Shown here: in pieces, positions 49,818-59,997 of the stretch
How the letters are laid out: each line of letters starts with the position of its first letter
How positions within the stretch are numbered: the stretch's first letter is position 1
Origin: Lelliottia amnigena
GTDB lineage: Bacteria; Pseudomonadota; Gammaproteobacteria; Enterobacterales; Enterobacteriaceae
Reading direction: 5' to 3'
DNA: 64,000 nucleotides
Assembly: GCA_900635465.1 (NCBI GenBank)
Contig: LR134135.1
Span: 434,001 to 498,000, forward strand
Made by a program: the position numbers and the translations under genes
Notes under the pieces: generated by a model
The model's database searches: none
What the model saw: only the letters and a program-made list of their open reading frames with translations
Told to the model about the DNA's origin: nothing

Positions 49818-51728
49818 GTGCGATTTCCGAACCAACGTTTAGCGCAACTGTTTGATTTGTTGCAAAACGAGACGCTGCCGCAGGACGAGCTGGCGCAGCG
49901 CCTTTCGGTCTCAACACGTACCGTCCGCGCTGATATCACGGCCCTGAATGCGCTCCTGGCGAGTCACGGCGCGCAGTTTATTTTGAGCCGAGGCAACGGC
50001 TACCAGCTTAAAATCGACGATGCCGCGCGCTATCAGTCATTGCAGGATTCCCGTCCGCGCGCGCTGCGTATCCCGCGTACCGGACAAGAACGAGTGCACT
50101 ATCTGGTAGTGCGATTTCTCACTGCCGCTTTCTCTTTAAAGCTAGAAGATTTGGCTGATGAATGGTTTGTCAGCCGCGCCACGTTGCAAAGCGATATGGT
50201 GGACGTGCGCGAGTGGTTTCACCGCTACAATCTGACGCTCGAAACCCGCCCGCGTCACGGCATGAAACTCTTCGGAAGCGAAATGTCCGTGCGCGCGTGC
50301 CTGACCGATCTGCTGTGGGAACTGGCGCAGCAGGACAGCCTGAATCCGCTGGTGACCGAAATCGCCCTGAACGTCGGCGTGCCGGAGCAACTGGTTGGCG
50401 TGCTGCACGACACGCTCACGCGCCATCACATTCGTCTCACGGATGAAGGCGAGCTGTTTGTACGCCTGTACTGTGCGGTGTCGGTACGGCGCATCGGCGA
50501 GGGTTATCCGCTGCCGGAATTTAATGCCGAAGATGTGGAAGAGAACGTGCGCGCCGCCGCGCGGGATATCGCCGCTGCCATTTCGCAACTGGCGGATAAA
50601 GCGCTTTCGCCTTCAGAAGAGAACTGGCTGTGCGTCCATCTGGCGTCCCGTCAAATCCAGGAGATTGCCCCAAGTGCCATCAACGCCGACGACGACGAAG
50701 CGCTGGTCAATTACATCCTGCGCTACATCAACACGCACTATAACTACAATCTGCTGAACGATGCGCAGCTGCACGCAGATTTGCTGACGCATATTAAAAC
50801 CATGATCACCCGCGTGCGTTACCAAATCATGATCCCCAACCCGCTGCTGGAAAATATCAAGCAACACTATCCGATGGCGTGGGACATGACGCTGGCGGCG
50901 GTCTCTGGCTGGGGAAAATACACCCCCTATATCATCAGCGAAAACGAAATTGGTTTTCTGGTGCTGCATATCGGCGTCGGGCTGGAGCGCCATTACAACG
51001 TCGGCTATCAGCGTCAGCCGCGCGTGCTTTTGGTGTGTGATGCCGGTAACGCGATGGCGCGCATGATCGAGGCGGTGCTGCAACGCAAATATCCGCAGAT
51101 AGACGTGACGCGCACCGTCACGCTGCGCGAGTACGAACTGGCGGAAAACATCAGCGAAGATTTTGTTATTTCGACCGCGCGGATCAGCGAAAAGGCCAAA
51201 CCGGTGGTTTTGATTGCACCGTTCCCAACCGATTATCAGCTGGAGCAGATCGGCAAGCTGGTGCTGGTGGACCGCACGCGCCCGTGGATGCTGGAGAAAT
51301 ATTTCGATGCGGCGCATTTCCGCGTGATTAATAAACCCGTCGATCAGCAAACGCTGTTCCAGGAACTCTGTTCGCAGCTCGAAGCGGAAGGATTCGTTGG
51401 CGCGGAATTTCTCGACTCGGTAGTGGAGCGTGAGGCGATTGTCAGCACCATGCTCGGCGACGGCATTGCGCTGCCGCACTCCCTCGGTCTGATGGCGCAA
51501 AAAACGGTGGTCTACACCGTGCTGGCCCCGCAGGGCATCCAATGGGGCGATGAAACGGCGCACGTCATTTTCCTGCTGGCGATCAGCAAAAGCGAGTACG
51601 AAGAGGCGATGGCGATCTACGATATTTTTGTCACTTTCCTGCGGGAGCGGGCAATGACGCGGCTGTGCGCCTGTCACGATTTTGATGAGTTTAACGCGGT
51701 GGCGATGGAGAGTTTGAGTCGTTTTTGA
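49818..51728 (+). CDS. PRD-containing transcriptional activator with EIIB and EIIA domains (BglG/MtlR type)
   Basis: 636 residues. Order: DeoR/Mga-like helix-turn-helix (about 5-65), second helix-turn-helix (about 85-170), PRD1 (about 185-280), PRD2 (about 290-395), a galactitol-type EIIB domain with VCDAGNAMA (Cys407), and a fructose/mannitol-type EIIA domain with GIALPHS (His554). Such proteins activate transcription and are switched by PTS phosphorylation on PRD His, EIIB Cys and EIIA His. The start is GTG 49818 with AAGAGGA upstream. Its location makes the 42.8-49.8 kb genes the likely targets. Confidence 0.87.
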   Translation: MRFPNQRLAQLFDLLQNETLPQDELAQRLSVSTRTVRADITALNALLASHGAQFILSRGNGYQLKIDDAARYQSLQDSRPRALRIPRTGQERVHYLVVRFLTAAFSLKLEDLADEWFVSRATLQSDMVDVREWFHRYNLTLETRPRHGMKLFGSEMSVRACLTDLLWELAQQDSLNPLVTEIALNVGVPEQLVGVLHDTLTRHHIRLTDEGELFVRLYCAVSVRRIGEGYPLPEFNAEDVEENVRAAARDIAAAISQLADKALSPSEENWLCVHLASRQIQEIAPSAINADDDEALVNYILRYINTHYNYNLLNDAQLHADLLTHIKTMITRVRYQIMIPNPLLENIKQHYPMAWDMTLAAVSGWGKYTPYIISENEIGFLVLHIGVGLERHYNVGYQRQPRVLLVCDAGNAMARMIEAVLQRKYPQIDVTRTVTLREYELAENISEDFVISTARISEKAKPVVLIAPFPTDYQLEQIGKLVLVDRTRPWMLEKYFDAAHFRVINKPVDQQTLFQELCSQLEAEGFVGAEFLDSVVEREAIVSTMLGDGIALPHSLGLMAQKTVVYTVLAPQGIQWGDETAHVIFLLAISKSEYEEAMAIYDIFVTFLRERAMTRLCACHDFDEFNAVAMESLSRF

Positions 51729-51761
51729 AGGTGAGGGCGGAGAGTCGAAATCCGCCTTCAT

Positions 51762-52226
51762 TTAGCGCAAATGATGGACCACCTGGTTGCTGCTGCCGCG
51801 CCAGATCAGCGCCGGGTCTTTTAAATCCTGCACAAATTTACCGTCGACCAGCACGTTGATCAGATCAACCACGTCCTTCTGCGCATCACTCAGTTCATCC
51901 AGCCGGTAGCCGGTCCAGACCCAAATATCTTTGCCTGCACACTCTGCGCGAATGCGTTTTACCAGCGCGAGAATATCCGGCACGTTCTGCGGATGCAGGG
52001 GGTCGCCGCCCGAAAGGGTAATTCCCTGGCGCTTTATCCGCGTGTCGTTGAGGTCGTCAATGATGCGATCCGCCATCTCGTCGGTAAACGGCTGGCCTGA
52101 GTTCAGACGCCAGGTGCTTTTGTTATAGCAGCCCGGGCATTCGTGAACGCACCCTGAAACAAACAGGGTGCAGCGTGTGCCAGGGCCGTTGACGATGTCG
52201 ACGGGGTAGTAGTTGTGATATCGCAT
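51762..52226 (-). CDS. nrdG: Anaerobic ribonucleotide reductase activating protein NrdG
   Basis: 154 residues, radical-SAM enzyme with the cluster motif CVHECPGC (Cys26, Cys30, Cys33). It generates the glycyl radical on NrdD. The start at 52226 matches MRYHNYYPVDIVNGPGTRCTLF-type N-termini; the longer open frame upstream runs through repeats. Separated from nrdD by an unusual tandem-repeat array of about 300 bases. Confidence 0.95.
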   Translation of the reverse strand: MRYHNYYPVDIVNGPGTRCTLFVSGCVHECPGCYNKSTWRLNSGQPFTDEMADRIIDDLNDTRIKRQGITLSGGDPLHPQNVPDILALVKRIRAECAGKDIWVWTGYRLDELSDAQKDVVDLINVLVDGKFVQDLKDPALIWRGSSNQVVHHLR

Positions 52227-52258
52227 AGCGGTGTCCAGAAAGAATGTGCTGTCTGATG

Positions 52259-52513
52259 CCCTCACCCCGGCCCTCTCCCACAGGGAGAGGGGGCAAGAGG
52301 GTTGCTCCCCCCTTGAGGGAAAGGCGAAAAGCATGTCGCTCGATCGGTTCCCACCCCGTTAAGGGAAAGGGGTAAACGCGTTGCTCGATCGGTTCCCACC
52401 CCGTTAAGGGTAAGGGGTAAACTTGTTGCTCGATCGGTTCTCACCCCGTTAAGGGAAAGGGGTAAACGCCTTGCTCGATCGGTTCCCTCTCCCTTGAGGG
52501 AGAGGGTGAGGGG
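52259..52513. repeat. REP-like palindrome expanded with a 45-bp tandem array between nrdD and nrdG
   Basis: Left arm CCCTCACCCCGGCCCTCTCCC, right arm CCCTTGAGGGAGAGGGTGAG. Inside, GCTCGATCGGTTC starts at 52338, 52383, 52428 and 52473: a strict 45-bp period. Units differ by only a few bases. Because 45 is divisible by three, one minus-strand frame stays open across it (15-residue periodic), but it has no start or context to be a gene. Confidence 0.9.
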
Positions 52514-52532
52514 AAAGTATCGCGCTACAACG

Positions 52533-54672
52533 TTAACCGATCTGCCCATTTCCCAAATGCTTCACGCGGCGTTTCACTTCTTCTTGCTTACCGGCGTTGA
52601 ACGGACGTGCGTCCGGGCTGCCAAGATAACCGCACACGCGGCGGGTCACCGAGACGCGCGCGGCGTCGTGGTTGCCGCATTTCGGACAGGTAAAGCCTTT
52701 GCTGGTGCATTCAAACTCACCGGTAAAGCCGCACTCGTAGCACTCATCAATCGGCGTATTTGTCCCGTAGTACGGCACGTGCTGATAGCTGTAATCCCAC
52801 ACGTCTTCCAGCGCTTTCAGGTTGTGCTGAATGTTCGGGTACTCGCCGTAACAGATGAAGCCGCCGCTCGCCACCGGCGGATAAGCCGCTTCAAAGTCAA
52901 TTTTGTCGTACGGATTGACCTTTTTCTCGACGTCGAGGTGGAAGCTGTTGGTGTAGTAGCCTTTGTCGGTCACGCCATCCACCACACCAAACTCGGCGGT
53001 ATCCAGGCGGCAGAAACGGTCGCACAGGTTTTCGCTCGGCGTGCTGTACAGGCTAAAGCCATAGCCGGTTTCGTCTTTCCACAGGTCGACGGCATCGCGC
53101 AGACGCTGAACGATCGCCACGCCTTTGGCACGCAGCGCTTCGCTGTCATAGACATGTTGATCGCCAAACAGCGCGTTGATGGTTTCGTGAATACCGATAT
53201 AGCCCAGAGAAATCGACGCGCGGCCGTTCTTAAAGATTTCAGAAACGTCGTCGTCTGCTTTCAGACGCACGCCGCAGGCGCCTTCCATATACAGAATAGG
53301 TGCCACGCGGGCTTTAACGCCTTCGAGACGCGCGATGCGGGTCATCAGCGCTTTGCGCGCCAACACCAGTCGCTCGTCCAGCAAGTTCCAGAACGCCTCT
53401 TCGTTGCCTTTGGCTTCCAGCGCGATGCGTGGCAGGTTCAGGCTGATCACGCCCAGATTGTTGCGCCCATCATGGACCTGCTCGCCGTTTTCATCCTCAT
53501 ACACGCCAAGGAAACTGCGACAGCCCATGGGCGTTTTGAACGAACCGGTGACTTTCACCACCTGGTCGTAGTTCAGAATATCCGGATACATGCGCTTGCT
53601 TGCGCATTCCAGCGCCAGCTGTTTGATGTCGTAGTTTGCGTCACCAAACTTGTGGTTCAGACCATCGCGGATCGCAAACACCAGTTTTGGGAACACGGCC
53701 GTTTTGCGGTTTTTGCCAAGGCCTGAAATGCGGTTGCGCAGAATCGACTGCTGAATCAGACGTGATTCCCAGCTCGTTCCTAAACCAAATCCAAAGGTCA
53801 CAAACGGTGTCTGGCCGTTGGCGGTGTGCAGCGTGTTCACTTCATATTCCAGCGACTGGAACGCGTCATAGCACTCTTTTTCGGTGCGGGAATGGGCGTA
53901 TCCGTCTGCGTCTGGGATCTGCCACTCTTCGGCTACTTTACGGTGTTTTTTTGAAGCTTTCAGCAACGAACGGCGCGAGCACCTCGTCGATGCGGTTAAT
54001 GGTCGTCCCGCCGTAAATATGGCTGGCGACCTGCGCAATAATTTGCGCCGTTACCGCCGTCGCCGTGGAAATTGATTTTGGCGGCTCGATCTCGGCGTTA
54101 CCCATTTTAAAGCCGTGGGTCAGCATGCCTTTTAGATCGATCAGCATACAGTTGAACATCGGGAAGAACGGGGAGTAATCGAGATCGTGATAGTGGATCT
54201 CACCGCGCTCATGCGCCTGTACCACGTCGCGCGGCAGCAGGTGCTGGCGGGCATAGTGTTTGGCGACAATCCCGGCCAGCAGATCGCGCTGCGTCGGGAT
54301 CACTTTGCTGTCTTTGTTGGCGTTTTCGTTGAGCAGCGCCGAGTTGGTCTGCTCGACCAGACCACGAATTTCCTGGTTCAGGCGACCGCGCTTTTCACGC
54401 TGAATATCGCGATCGTGGCGGTACTCAATGTAGGCGCGCGCCAGCTGTTTATGTGGGCCAGACATCAGCTGGTTTTCGACCGCCGTCTGGATCTCATTGA
54501 TATCCACCTGACTGCGCTCATTCATCTGCTGGCTGACGATTTCTGCGACGGTGGCGCAGTAATCTGCGTCATCGACTCCCGCTGCTTTAGCTGCACGCAA
54601 AATGGCTTCTTTGATGCGCTCTGACTTAAACGGCACTTTACAGCCATCTCGTTTCATCACATGCGGTGTCAT
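52533..54672 (-). pseudogene. nrdD: nrdD: anaerobic ribonucleoside-triphosphate reductase, one frameshift
   Basis: Catalytic subunit of class III ribonucleotide reductase, about 712 residues if repaired. It has an N-terminal ATP-cone (about 1-95), the catalytic barrel, the zinc cysteines (ECYECGFTGEFEC, CPKCG) and the glycyl-radical site RRVCGYLG near the C-terminus. At the run of seven T's (53946-53952, plus strand) the frame breaks: SFKKTP-stop should read SFKKHRKVAEEW. One base too many explains it. The start at 54672 follows GGAG. Since the catalytic residues lie downstream of the break, a true frameshift would abolish anaerobic dNTP synthesis; a homopolymer error is more likely. Confidence 0.92.
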
Positions 54673-54830
54673 GATCACTCCATTAAAAACAGGTTATCCA
54701 CAGAGGTGGGGAAGTATGCATTGAGCAGATTTATAGATGCTCCAGCCACTTCCCTCGTTTTCGACCCGTGTTATCCACAACTCCGGCCGACGTCGGCGCC
54801 GTTGTATTGTTGGAATAGTAGACGAAAAAT

Positions 54831-54874
54831 ACAATATGTAGGGTCGGCGTGCATTTTAAGTTCTATATGTAGTG
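54831..54874 (-). promoter_or_regulatory. Two NrdR boxes upstream of nrdD
   Basis: Related 12-mers CAATATGTAGGG (54832-54843) and CTATATGTAGTG (54863-54874) stand 31 bases apart, i.e. three helical turns on the same face, as is typical for paired NrdR boxes (consensus close to acaCwAtATaTwgtgt). NrdR represses ribonucleotide reductase genes when dATP is high. Confidence 0.7.
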
Positions 54875-54916
54875 ATTTGCATCAAAGATGTTTGCGATTT
54901 TTTTGATTCAGAACAA
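54872..54916 (-). promoter_or_regulatory. FNR sites upstream of nrdD
   Basis: GTGAT-TTGC-ATCAA (54872-54885) is close to the FNR consensus TTGAT-N4-ATCAA, and TTGAT-TCAG-AACAA (54903-54916) is a second, weaker match. E. coli nrdDG is FNR-activated from two sites, so anaerobic induction is expected here too. Confidence 0.65.
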
Positions 54917-55047
54917 AGTAAACGGACGAGAGTACAAACGACGGGCACTACAGGGTTTGTAAATTTAGGCGGGAAAATTCTGATTAATTATTCAACTAAA
55001 ACATGCTTGTAACGCCGGGCAACAGGAGGATTGTCCGGCGTTTTTCG

Positions 55048-56706
55048 TCAGTCTTGCAGCCACCAGATGGGCTTCGAAGGGGGCGCAGGGTCATGGCAGC
55101 CAGGGTATTGGCGGCTTCGTCGTAGTTACTGAGCACCACGCGCCAGTTCCCCTCTTGGGCAGTCGGATGCCACTGCTGGCATTCTCGGCTCAGGTTAGCG
55201 GCGACAATCAGCGTCTGCCCTTGCCACTGGCGGCGATAGCACCACAGAGACGGGTGCTCGGGCAGGAGATCCTGATAGTCGCCCCAGGTCAGTACCGGCA
55301 GCGTTTTGCGCAGCTGAATCAACGTCTGATAGGTGTAAAAAACAGAGTCTGGATCCTGTAGCGCTGCGGCGACGTTAATCGTGGCGACGTTATCGCAAAG
55401 ATCGATCCAGCGGTTCACCCTGCGTAAATCCCCCGTGTTGGCTGGCGTCCCACTGCATGGGCGTCCGACCATTGTCGCGGGATTTACTCGCCAGAATCGC
55501 CAGAAGTTCGTCCGTTTCGCGGCCTTTTTCACGATTTTCAGCGAACATGTTGTGGCTTTCGACATCGCGATAGTCGGTGATACGGGTGAAGTGCGGATTG
55601 GTCATACCGATCTCTTCGCCCTGATAAATGTACGGCGTGCCCTGCATCCCGTGCAGGACCATACCGAGCATTTTGGCGGCGGGCACGCGGTATTCGCCCT
55701 CATCGCCAAAGCGCGACACAATGCGCGGCTGATCGTGATTACACCAGAACAGCGCATTCCACGCCTTATTGTGCATCCCTTGCTGCCAGTGGCTGAACAG
55801 GGTTTTAAGCGCCACGAAATCGGGCAACGCCTGCGTCCATTTTTCGCCGTTCGGGTAATCCACCTTTAAATGGTGGAAGTTGAACGTCATCGACAGTTCG
55901 CGCCCGTCCAGCGCTGCGTACTGCTGGCAATTTTCCAGCGAGGTGGATGACATCTCGCCCACGGTCATCAGCGCGCGCGGGGTAAACACGTCGCGGCTCA
56001 TCTCCTGCAAAAATTCGTGTACGCGCGGCCCGTCGGTGTAGAAGCGACGCCCGTCGCCGAGGTTATCGTCGGGGAAATCCTGCTGTTTGGAGATCAGGTT
56101 AATCACGTCGAGACGCAAACCGTCCACGCCGCGATCGGCCCAGAACTCGCAGACTTTTTTCAGCTCTGCGCGCACCTCGGTGTTTTCCCAGTTGAGATCC
56201 GCCTGCTCGGGCGCAAATAAGTGCAAATAATATTGCTCGCTCTCGGCGTGCCAGCGCCAGGCGTTGCCGCCAAATTTGGAGCGCCAGTTGTTTGGCAGGG
56301 CATCCGGCGTGCCGTCGCGCCAGATGTAAAATTGGCGATACGGGCTCGCTTTGTTGAGCGATTCGCGGAACCACGCGTGCTGCGTGGAGGTGTGGTTGAG
56401 CACCATGTCGAGCACGATGCGAATCCCCCGCGTATGCGCCTGCGCCACCAGTTCGTCAAAATCATCCAGCGTGCCGTAGGCCGGGTCGATGGCGGTGTAA
56501 TTCGCCACGTCGTAGCCGTTATCCACCTGCGGGGAGATGTAGAACGGGGTCAGCCAAATCGCGTCGATGCCGAGGGTTTTGAGGTAGTCCAGACGCTGCG
56601 TCACGCCGCGCAAATCGCCGGTGCCGCTTCCGGTGGTGTCCTGGAAACTCTTTGGGTAAATCTGATAGATGACGCCGTTTTGCCACCAGTGAGGAAGGGT
56701 ATTCAT
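55048..56706 (-). pseudogene. treC: treC: trehalose-6-phosphate hydrolase, three apparent indels
   Basis: Cytosolic GH13 enzyme that splits trehalose 6-phosphate into glucose and glucose 6-phosphate. Catalytic motifs are intact: GLRLDVINL (nucleophile Asp), MTVGEMSS (acid/base Glu) and FWCNHDQPR. The C-terminal part is broken three times relative to E. coli TreC: one extra base near 55410 (after GEP, before WIDLCDN), one extra G in the five-G run 55079-55083, and one extra G in 55069-55071. Repaired, it ends RPFEAIWWLQD at the stop 55048. The start 56706 follows AGGAACG. Three clustered single-base insertions suggest sequence quality rather than selection. Confidence 0.88.
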
Positions 56707-56757
56707 AGTTCGTTCCTGCAAATGCGAAGGGGCGCAAGTGCGCCCCGAAAGAAGAGG

Positions 56758-58179
56758 TTAAACAATCTGCAGCGTGCCCTGACGGAACTTACGCTGATAA
56801 ACCACGGTGGTCAGCGCCATCGGTACGATAACCGCAATCGCCGTTGCCAGCGCAAACACCTGCCAGTAAGCCGGCTGGATGGAGAGAATGCCTGGCAGGC
56901 CGCCGACGCCAATTCCGTTCGCCATCACCCCGTTCAGACCGCACAGCAGCGCGGCCAGGCCGGAACCAATCATCGCGCACAGCATCGGGAAACGATATTT
57001 CAGGTTGATGCCGTACATCGCCGGTTCGGTCACGCCGAGATAGGCGGAGATTGCAGCCGGAACCGAGATTTCGCGTTCATTGTGTTTGCGGCTGACGATG
57101 ATAATGCCCGTTACCGCTGAAGCCTGAGCGATGTTAGACAGGGCGATCAGCGGCCACACTGGCGTACCGCCGAGGCTCTGGATCATCTGCATATCAATCG
57201 CCAGCGTGGTCTGATGGACGCCGGTTATCACCAGCGGGGCATACAGGAAGCCAAACAGCGCCGCACCAATCGGCGCAAAGCTGCCGGTCATCAGGTGACG
57301 CACCGCGAAGGCCACGCCGTCGCCAATCATGCGGCCAAACGGACCGATAAACGCGTGGGCGAGGAATACCGCCAGAATCAGTGAACAGACCGGAACGACC
57401 ACCAGATAGAGATAATCCGGCACGATGCGTTTCAGGCGCGTCTCAATAAAGCCCAGCGCCAGGCCCGCCAGCAGCGCCGGAATCACCTGCGCCTGGTAGC
57501 CCACTTTCGCGATAGTAAACATCCCGAAGTTCCAGACGTCCGGTACTTGCTGCCCCAGTAAGTAAGCGTTCATTAACTGCGGAGAGACCAGCGTAATGCC
57601 CAGCACGATACCCAGAATCGGCGTTCCGCCCATTTTGCGCACCGCTGACCAACAAATCCCGACGGGCAGATAGAAGAAGATCGCTTCACCAATCAGCCAC
57701 AGGAAATCGTAAATGCTTTGCAGCGCCGGATACATCTGCGCCAGCGTTTTGCCGTCGCTTATCGGCACGTCGCCGATCACGTTGCGGAAGCCCAAAATCA
57801 AGCCGCCGCTGATCAGCGCAGGCAGCAGCGGGAAGAAGATTTCTGCGAAGTGGGAAATCAGCTGCTCGTGCCATTTCATGTTCTGGCGCGCCGCTTTTTT
57901 GGCCTGCTCTTTATCAGCCGAAGAGTGGCCTGTTGTCGCCAGTAGCGCCTGGTAGTAATCGCCCACTTCGGTGCCAATCACCACCTGGAACTGGCCGGCA
58001 TTGGTGAAGCAGCCTTTGACCATCGACAGATTTTCGATGGCTTTCGGGTCGGCTTTGGCCGGGTCGTTCAGCACAAAGCGCAGGCGGGTGATGCAGTGGC
58101 TGACGGTGGCGATGTTCTCGCGTCCCCCAACCAGCACAATCAGCTGGTCGATATCGGTTTGTTTTACTTTGCTCATCAT
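56758..58179 (-). CDS. treB: Trehalose-specific PTS EIIBC component
   Basis: 473 residues: EIIB domain (about 1-90) with phospho-Cys in VSHCITRLRFVL (about residue 28), then EIIC with ten or so spans (GGLILGFRNVIGDVP, PALLAGLALGFIETRLKR, TGVHQTTLAIDMQMIQ). It takes up trehalose as trehalose 6-phosphate, using EIIA-Glc. Matches E. coli TreB throughout. Upstream of treC in one operon, with the TreR operator in its promoter. Confidence 0.95.
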   Translation of the reverse strand: MMSKVKQTDIDQLIVLVGGRENIATVSHCITRLRFVLNDPAKADPKAIENLSMVKGCFTNAGQFQVVIGTEVGDYYQALLATTGHSSADKEQAKKAARQNMKWHEQLISHFAEIFFPLLPALISGGLILGFRNVIGDVPISDGKTLAQMYPALQSIYDFLWLIGEAIFFYLPVGICWSAVRKMGGTPILGIVLGITLVSPQLMNAYLLGQQVPDVWNFGMFTIAKVGYQAQVIPALLAGLALGFIETRLKRIVPDYLYLVVVPVCSLILAVFLAHAFIGPFGRMIGDGVAFAVRHLMTGSFAPIGAALFGFLYAPLVITGVHQTTLAIDMQMIQSLGGTPVWPLIALSNIAQASAVTGIIIVSRKHNEREISVPAAISAYLGVTEPAMYGINLKYRFPMLCAMIGSGLAALLCGLNGVMANGIGVGGLPGILSIQPAYWQVFALATAIAVIVPMALTTVVYQRKFRQGTLQIV

Positions 58180-58250
58180 GAAGCCTCATGACAGATGTGG
58201 AGGGTAATGACCTGGACGCAAGCCTACTCTTTAAGCGTAACGACGAAAAT

Positions 58251-58262
58251 GGGAACGTTCCC
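58251..58262 (-). promoter_or_regulatory. TreR operator in the treB promoter
   Basis: GGGAACGTTCCC, a perfect 12-bp palindrome 72 bases upstream of the treB start. This is the LacI-family type of operator and agrees with the known E. coli TreR site, where trehalose 6-phosphate relieves repression. Confidence 0.75.
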
Positions 58263-58338
58263 GAAATCAGGGGGAGATCACAATAACGTTAACTATCACT
58301 AAACAATTTGCGTTGAAAAAAGGGGGCAGGTGGGGGAG

Positions 58339-58373
58339 TCCCAGCAGCATAGACAACAGCTATGCGGCTGGGA
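58339..58373 (-). terminator. Hairpin between treR and the treB promoter
   Basis: A 14-bp stem with one mismatch (58339-58352 with 58360-58373). A T tract follows only about 20 bases later on the minus strand, so termination strength is uncertain. Confidence 0.45.
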
Positions 58374-58420
58374 TGAACGCACGCAGCCAACGCATCTGCT
58401 GCGTGAAGTATGACGGTGAA

Positions 58421-59367
58421 TTAAGCGATTTTGGCGGGGATAACGATTTGCCGCGGCTCGCTGCGGCCATTTATCTGCTCAATAAGCTGTGCCGCCGCCT
58501 GATGACCGGCTTCTGCATAGCCCGGATCGACGGTGATAATTTCCGGATGCAGAAACTTCATCAGCGGCGTACTGCCCACGCTCGCCAGTTGAAGATTGTC
58601 GATACGCTGCTCCTGCAAATACTTGCTTGCGCCCAGCGCGAGGGTATCCGTGGCGCAGATCAGCGCGGTGGTGTGCGGTGTTAACACGCTCGCCACCTGA
58701 TCGTAACCCTGTTTCATCGCCAGTCCCGGCAGAGAGGCAACGGCGGGCAGGTTATGTTTTTTGCAGAAGGCCAGATAGGCTTCGTGACGGCGCTTACCGG
58801 TGGTGACGTCGCTGTGCGGCACGCCGAGATAGCTGATATGGCGATGCCCTGCTCGTACAGTTTTTGCATCAGGGCGCGGATCGCCCCTTCATCGTCGTAA
58901 CACACGGAGGCAAATCCGCTGGCATCGCGCGCCAGCAGCACCAGCGATGCCTGCCACGGTTTCAGCATATCGTCTTTAATGCCGCTAAAGCCAAAAAGCA
59001 CCACACCGTCAATGTTGCGGCGCTGCAGCATACCGAGATGCTCTTCCACCATCTGCGTCGAAAACTGGCTTTCCATCATGATCGGGTCGTAACCCTGCTC
59101 GTAAAACGCCGGGAGCATGGTTTGTACCGCCAGGTTTTCCGACAGGGAATCAAGACGAGAAACGATAATCGCGACCACTTTGTCGCTCTGCCCGCGCATG
59201 GCGCGTGCGGAACGGGAAGGAGAAAAACCGTGCTGATTCATCACCGCCTCGACGCGCTCACGCGTGCGCTCGCTGACACCACTTTCGTTGTTCAGCACGC
59301 GCGACACGGTGGATTTACCCACGCCGCTTAAGCGCGCAATGTCTTTGATGGTCAGGCGGTTCTGCAT
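58421..59367 (-). pseudogene. treR: treR: trehalose operon repressor, one frameshift
   Basis: LacI-family repressor: helix-turn-helix RLTIKDIARLSGVGKSTVSRVLN at the N-terminus and a periplasmic-binding-like effector domain. After KLYEQG the reading should continue HRHISYLGVPHSDV but the frame changes; one missing base near 58846 restores it, and the C-terminal 130 residues continue in frame to 58421. If the deletion is real, the DNA-binding domain would survive without the inducer pocket, and tre control would be altered. Confidence 0.88.
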
Positions 59368-59499
59368 CCTTTATTCCCTGTAACAGCGATAAATCGTCAT
59401 CTGAGCCTAATGCGACACCACGATTTCGCAATGGGCAAAGTCTGGTTTCGACAGGTCATCTATCCAGGGCTTGCGCTTAATGCCGCGTGAATAGTGCCG

Positions 59500-59534
59500 C
59501 GTATACGTTCGGTTTAGTTACGCAGGCTTATCAT
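59500..59534 (+). promoter_or_regulatory. PhoP box and -10 of the mgtL-mgtA promoter
   Basis: Direct repeat CGTATA-CGTTC-GGTTTA (59500-59516) has the 11-base period of PhoP boxes, and TATCAT (59529-59534) sits 12 bases after it, the usual PhoP class arrangement. Transcription would begin near 59541, about 75 bases before mgtL, as in E. coli. Confidence 0.65.
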
Positions 59535-59615
59535 ACCGCTCGAATCGTCACAAACGGTATGGATAAAACACGATACTGCGCGTCGACTTACTCTTTTTCA
59601 CTTACCGGAGGCTGT

Positions 59616-59666
59616 ATGGACCCTGATCCCACCCCTCTCCCGCGAGGGAGAATCTCTTTCCGGTAA
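59616..59666 (+). CDS. mgtL: mgtL leader peptide
   Basis: A 16-codon frame reading [16 protein letters not shown], preceded by CCGGAGG. E. coli MgtL is [17 protein letters not shown]. Proline codons in this peptide slow the ribosome or destabilise it at low proline or magnesium, and that controls rho-dependent termination before mgtA. Length, position and sequence identify it clearly. Confidence 0.92.
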   Translation: [16 protein letters not shown]

Positions 59667-59708
59667 GCCAGCCCTCGCTGTCTCACCGGTGATGTGAGGC
59701 AGCGATTT

Positions 59709-59816
59709 ACCCGTCAAACTTTACGCTGCATGTGCGTTGGCGACGTTTGTTCACCCCCGTCACTTACTTGAGTAAGCTCCCGGGGACTCACGCGTTTGCC
59801 GCGTGACACGACTTTC
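59709..59816. repeat. Dispersed extragenic repeat inside the mgtA leader
   Basis: The first 33 bases match 42050-42082 at 27 positions. It continues with CACTTACTTGAGTAAGCTCCC, a palindromic core (CTTACTTGAGTAAG) that I recall from a dispersed enterobacterial repeat. It is part of an mgtA leader of about 455 bases, clearly longer than the roughly 264 bases in Salmonella and E. coli. Confidence 0.65.
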
Positions 59817-59997
59817 AGTCTCGCCCCTTCGGGCCAGCGTAAGCGCTGTTCAATAATGCCTGGGCATTGTTGTCATGCAAGTTGAATGAGTTAGGAAAAA
59901 AATCTCTGCTTTGAAAAAGTTAAGTGCCCTTCAGGTACGGCACTGCCACGCCTGAGGGAAAAACTGCGTCCGCCTTTGCGGATGCGGGGGAATTGTT

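Noticed and set aside
52262..52549. Minus-strand open frame with a 15-residue repeat (LPLSLNGVGTDRAT type)
   Set aside because: It is the direct translation of the 45-bp tandem array, with no ribosome-binding site and no coding signal outside the repeat.
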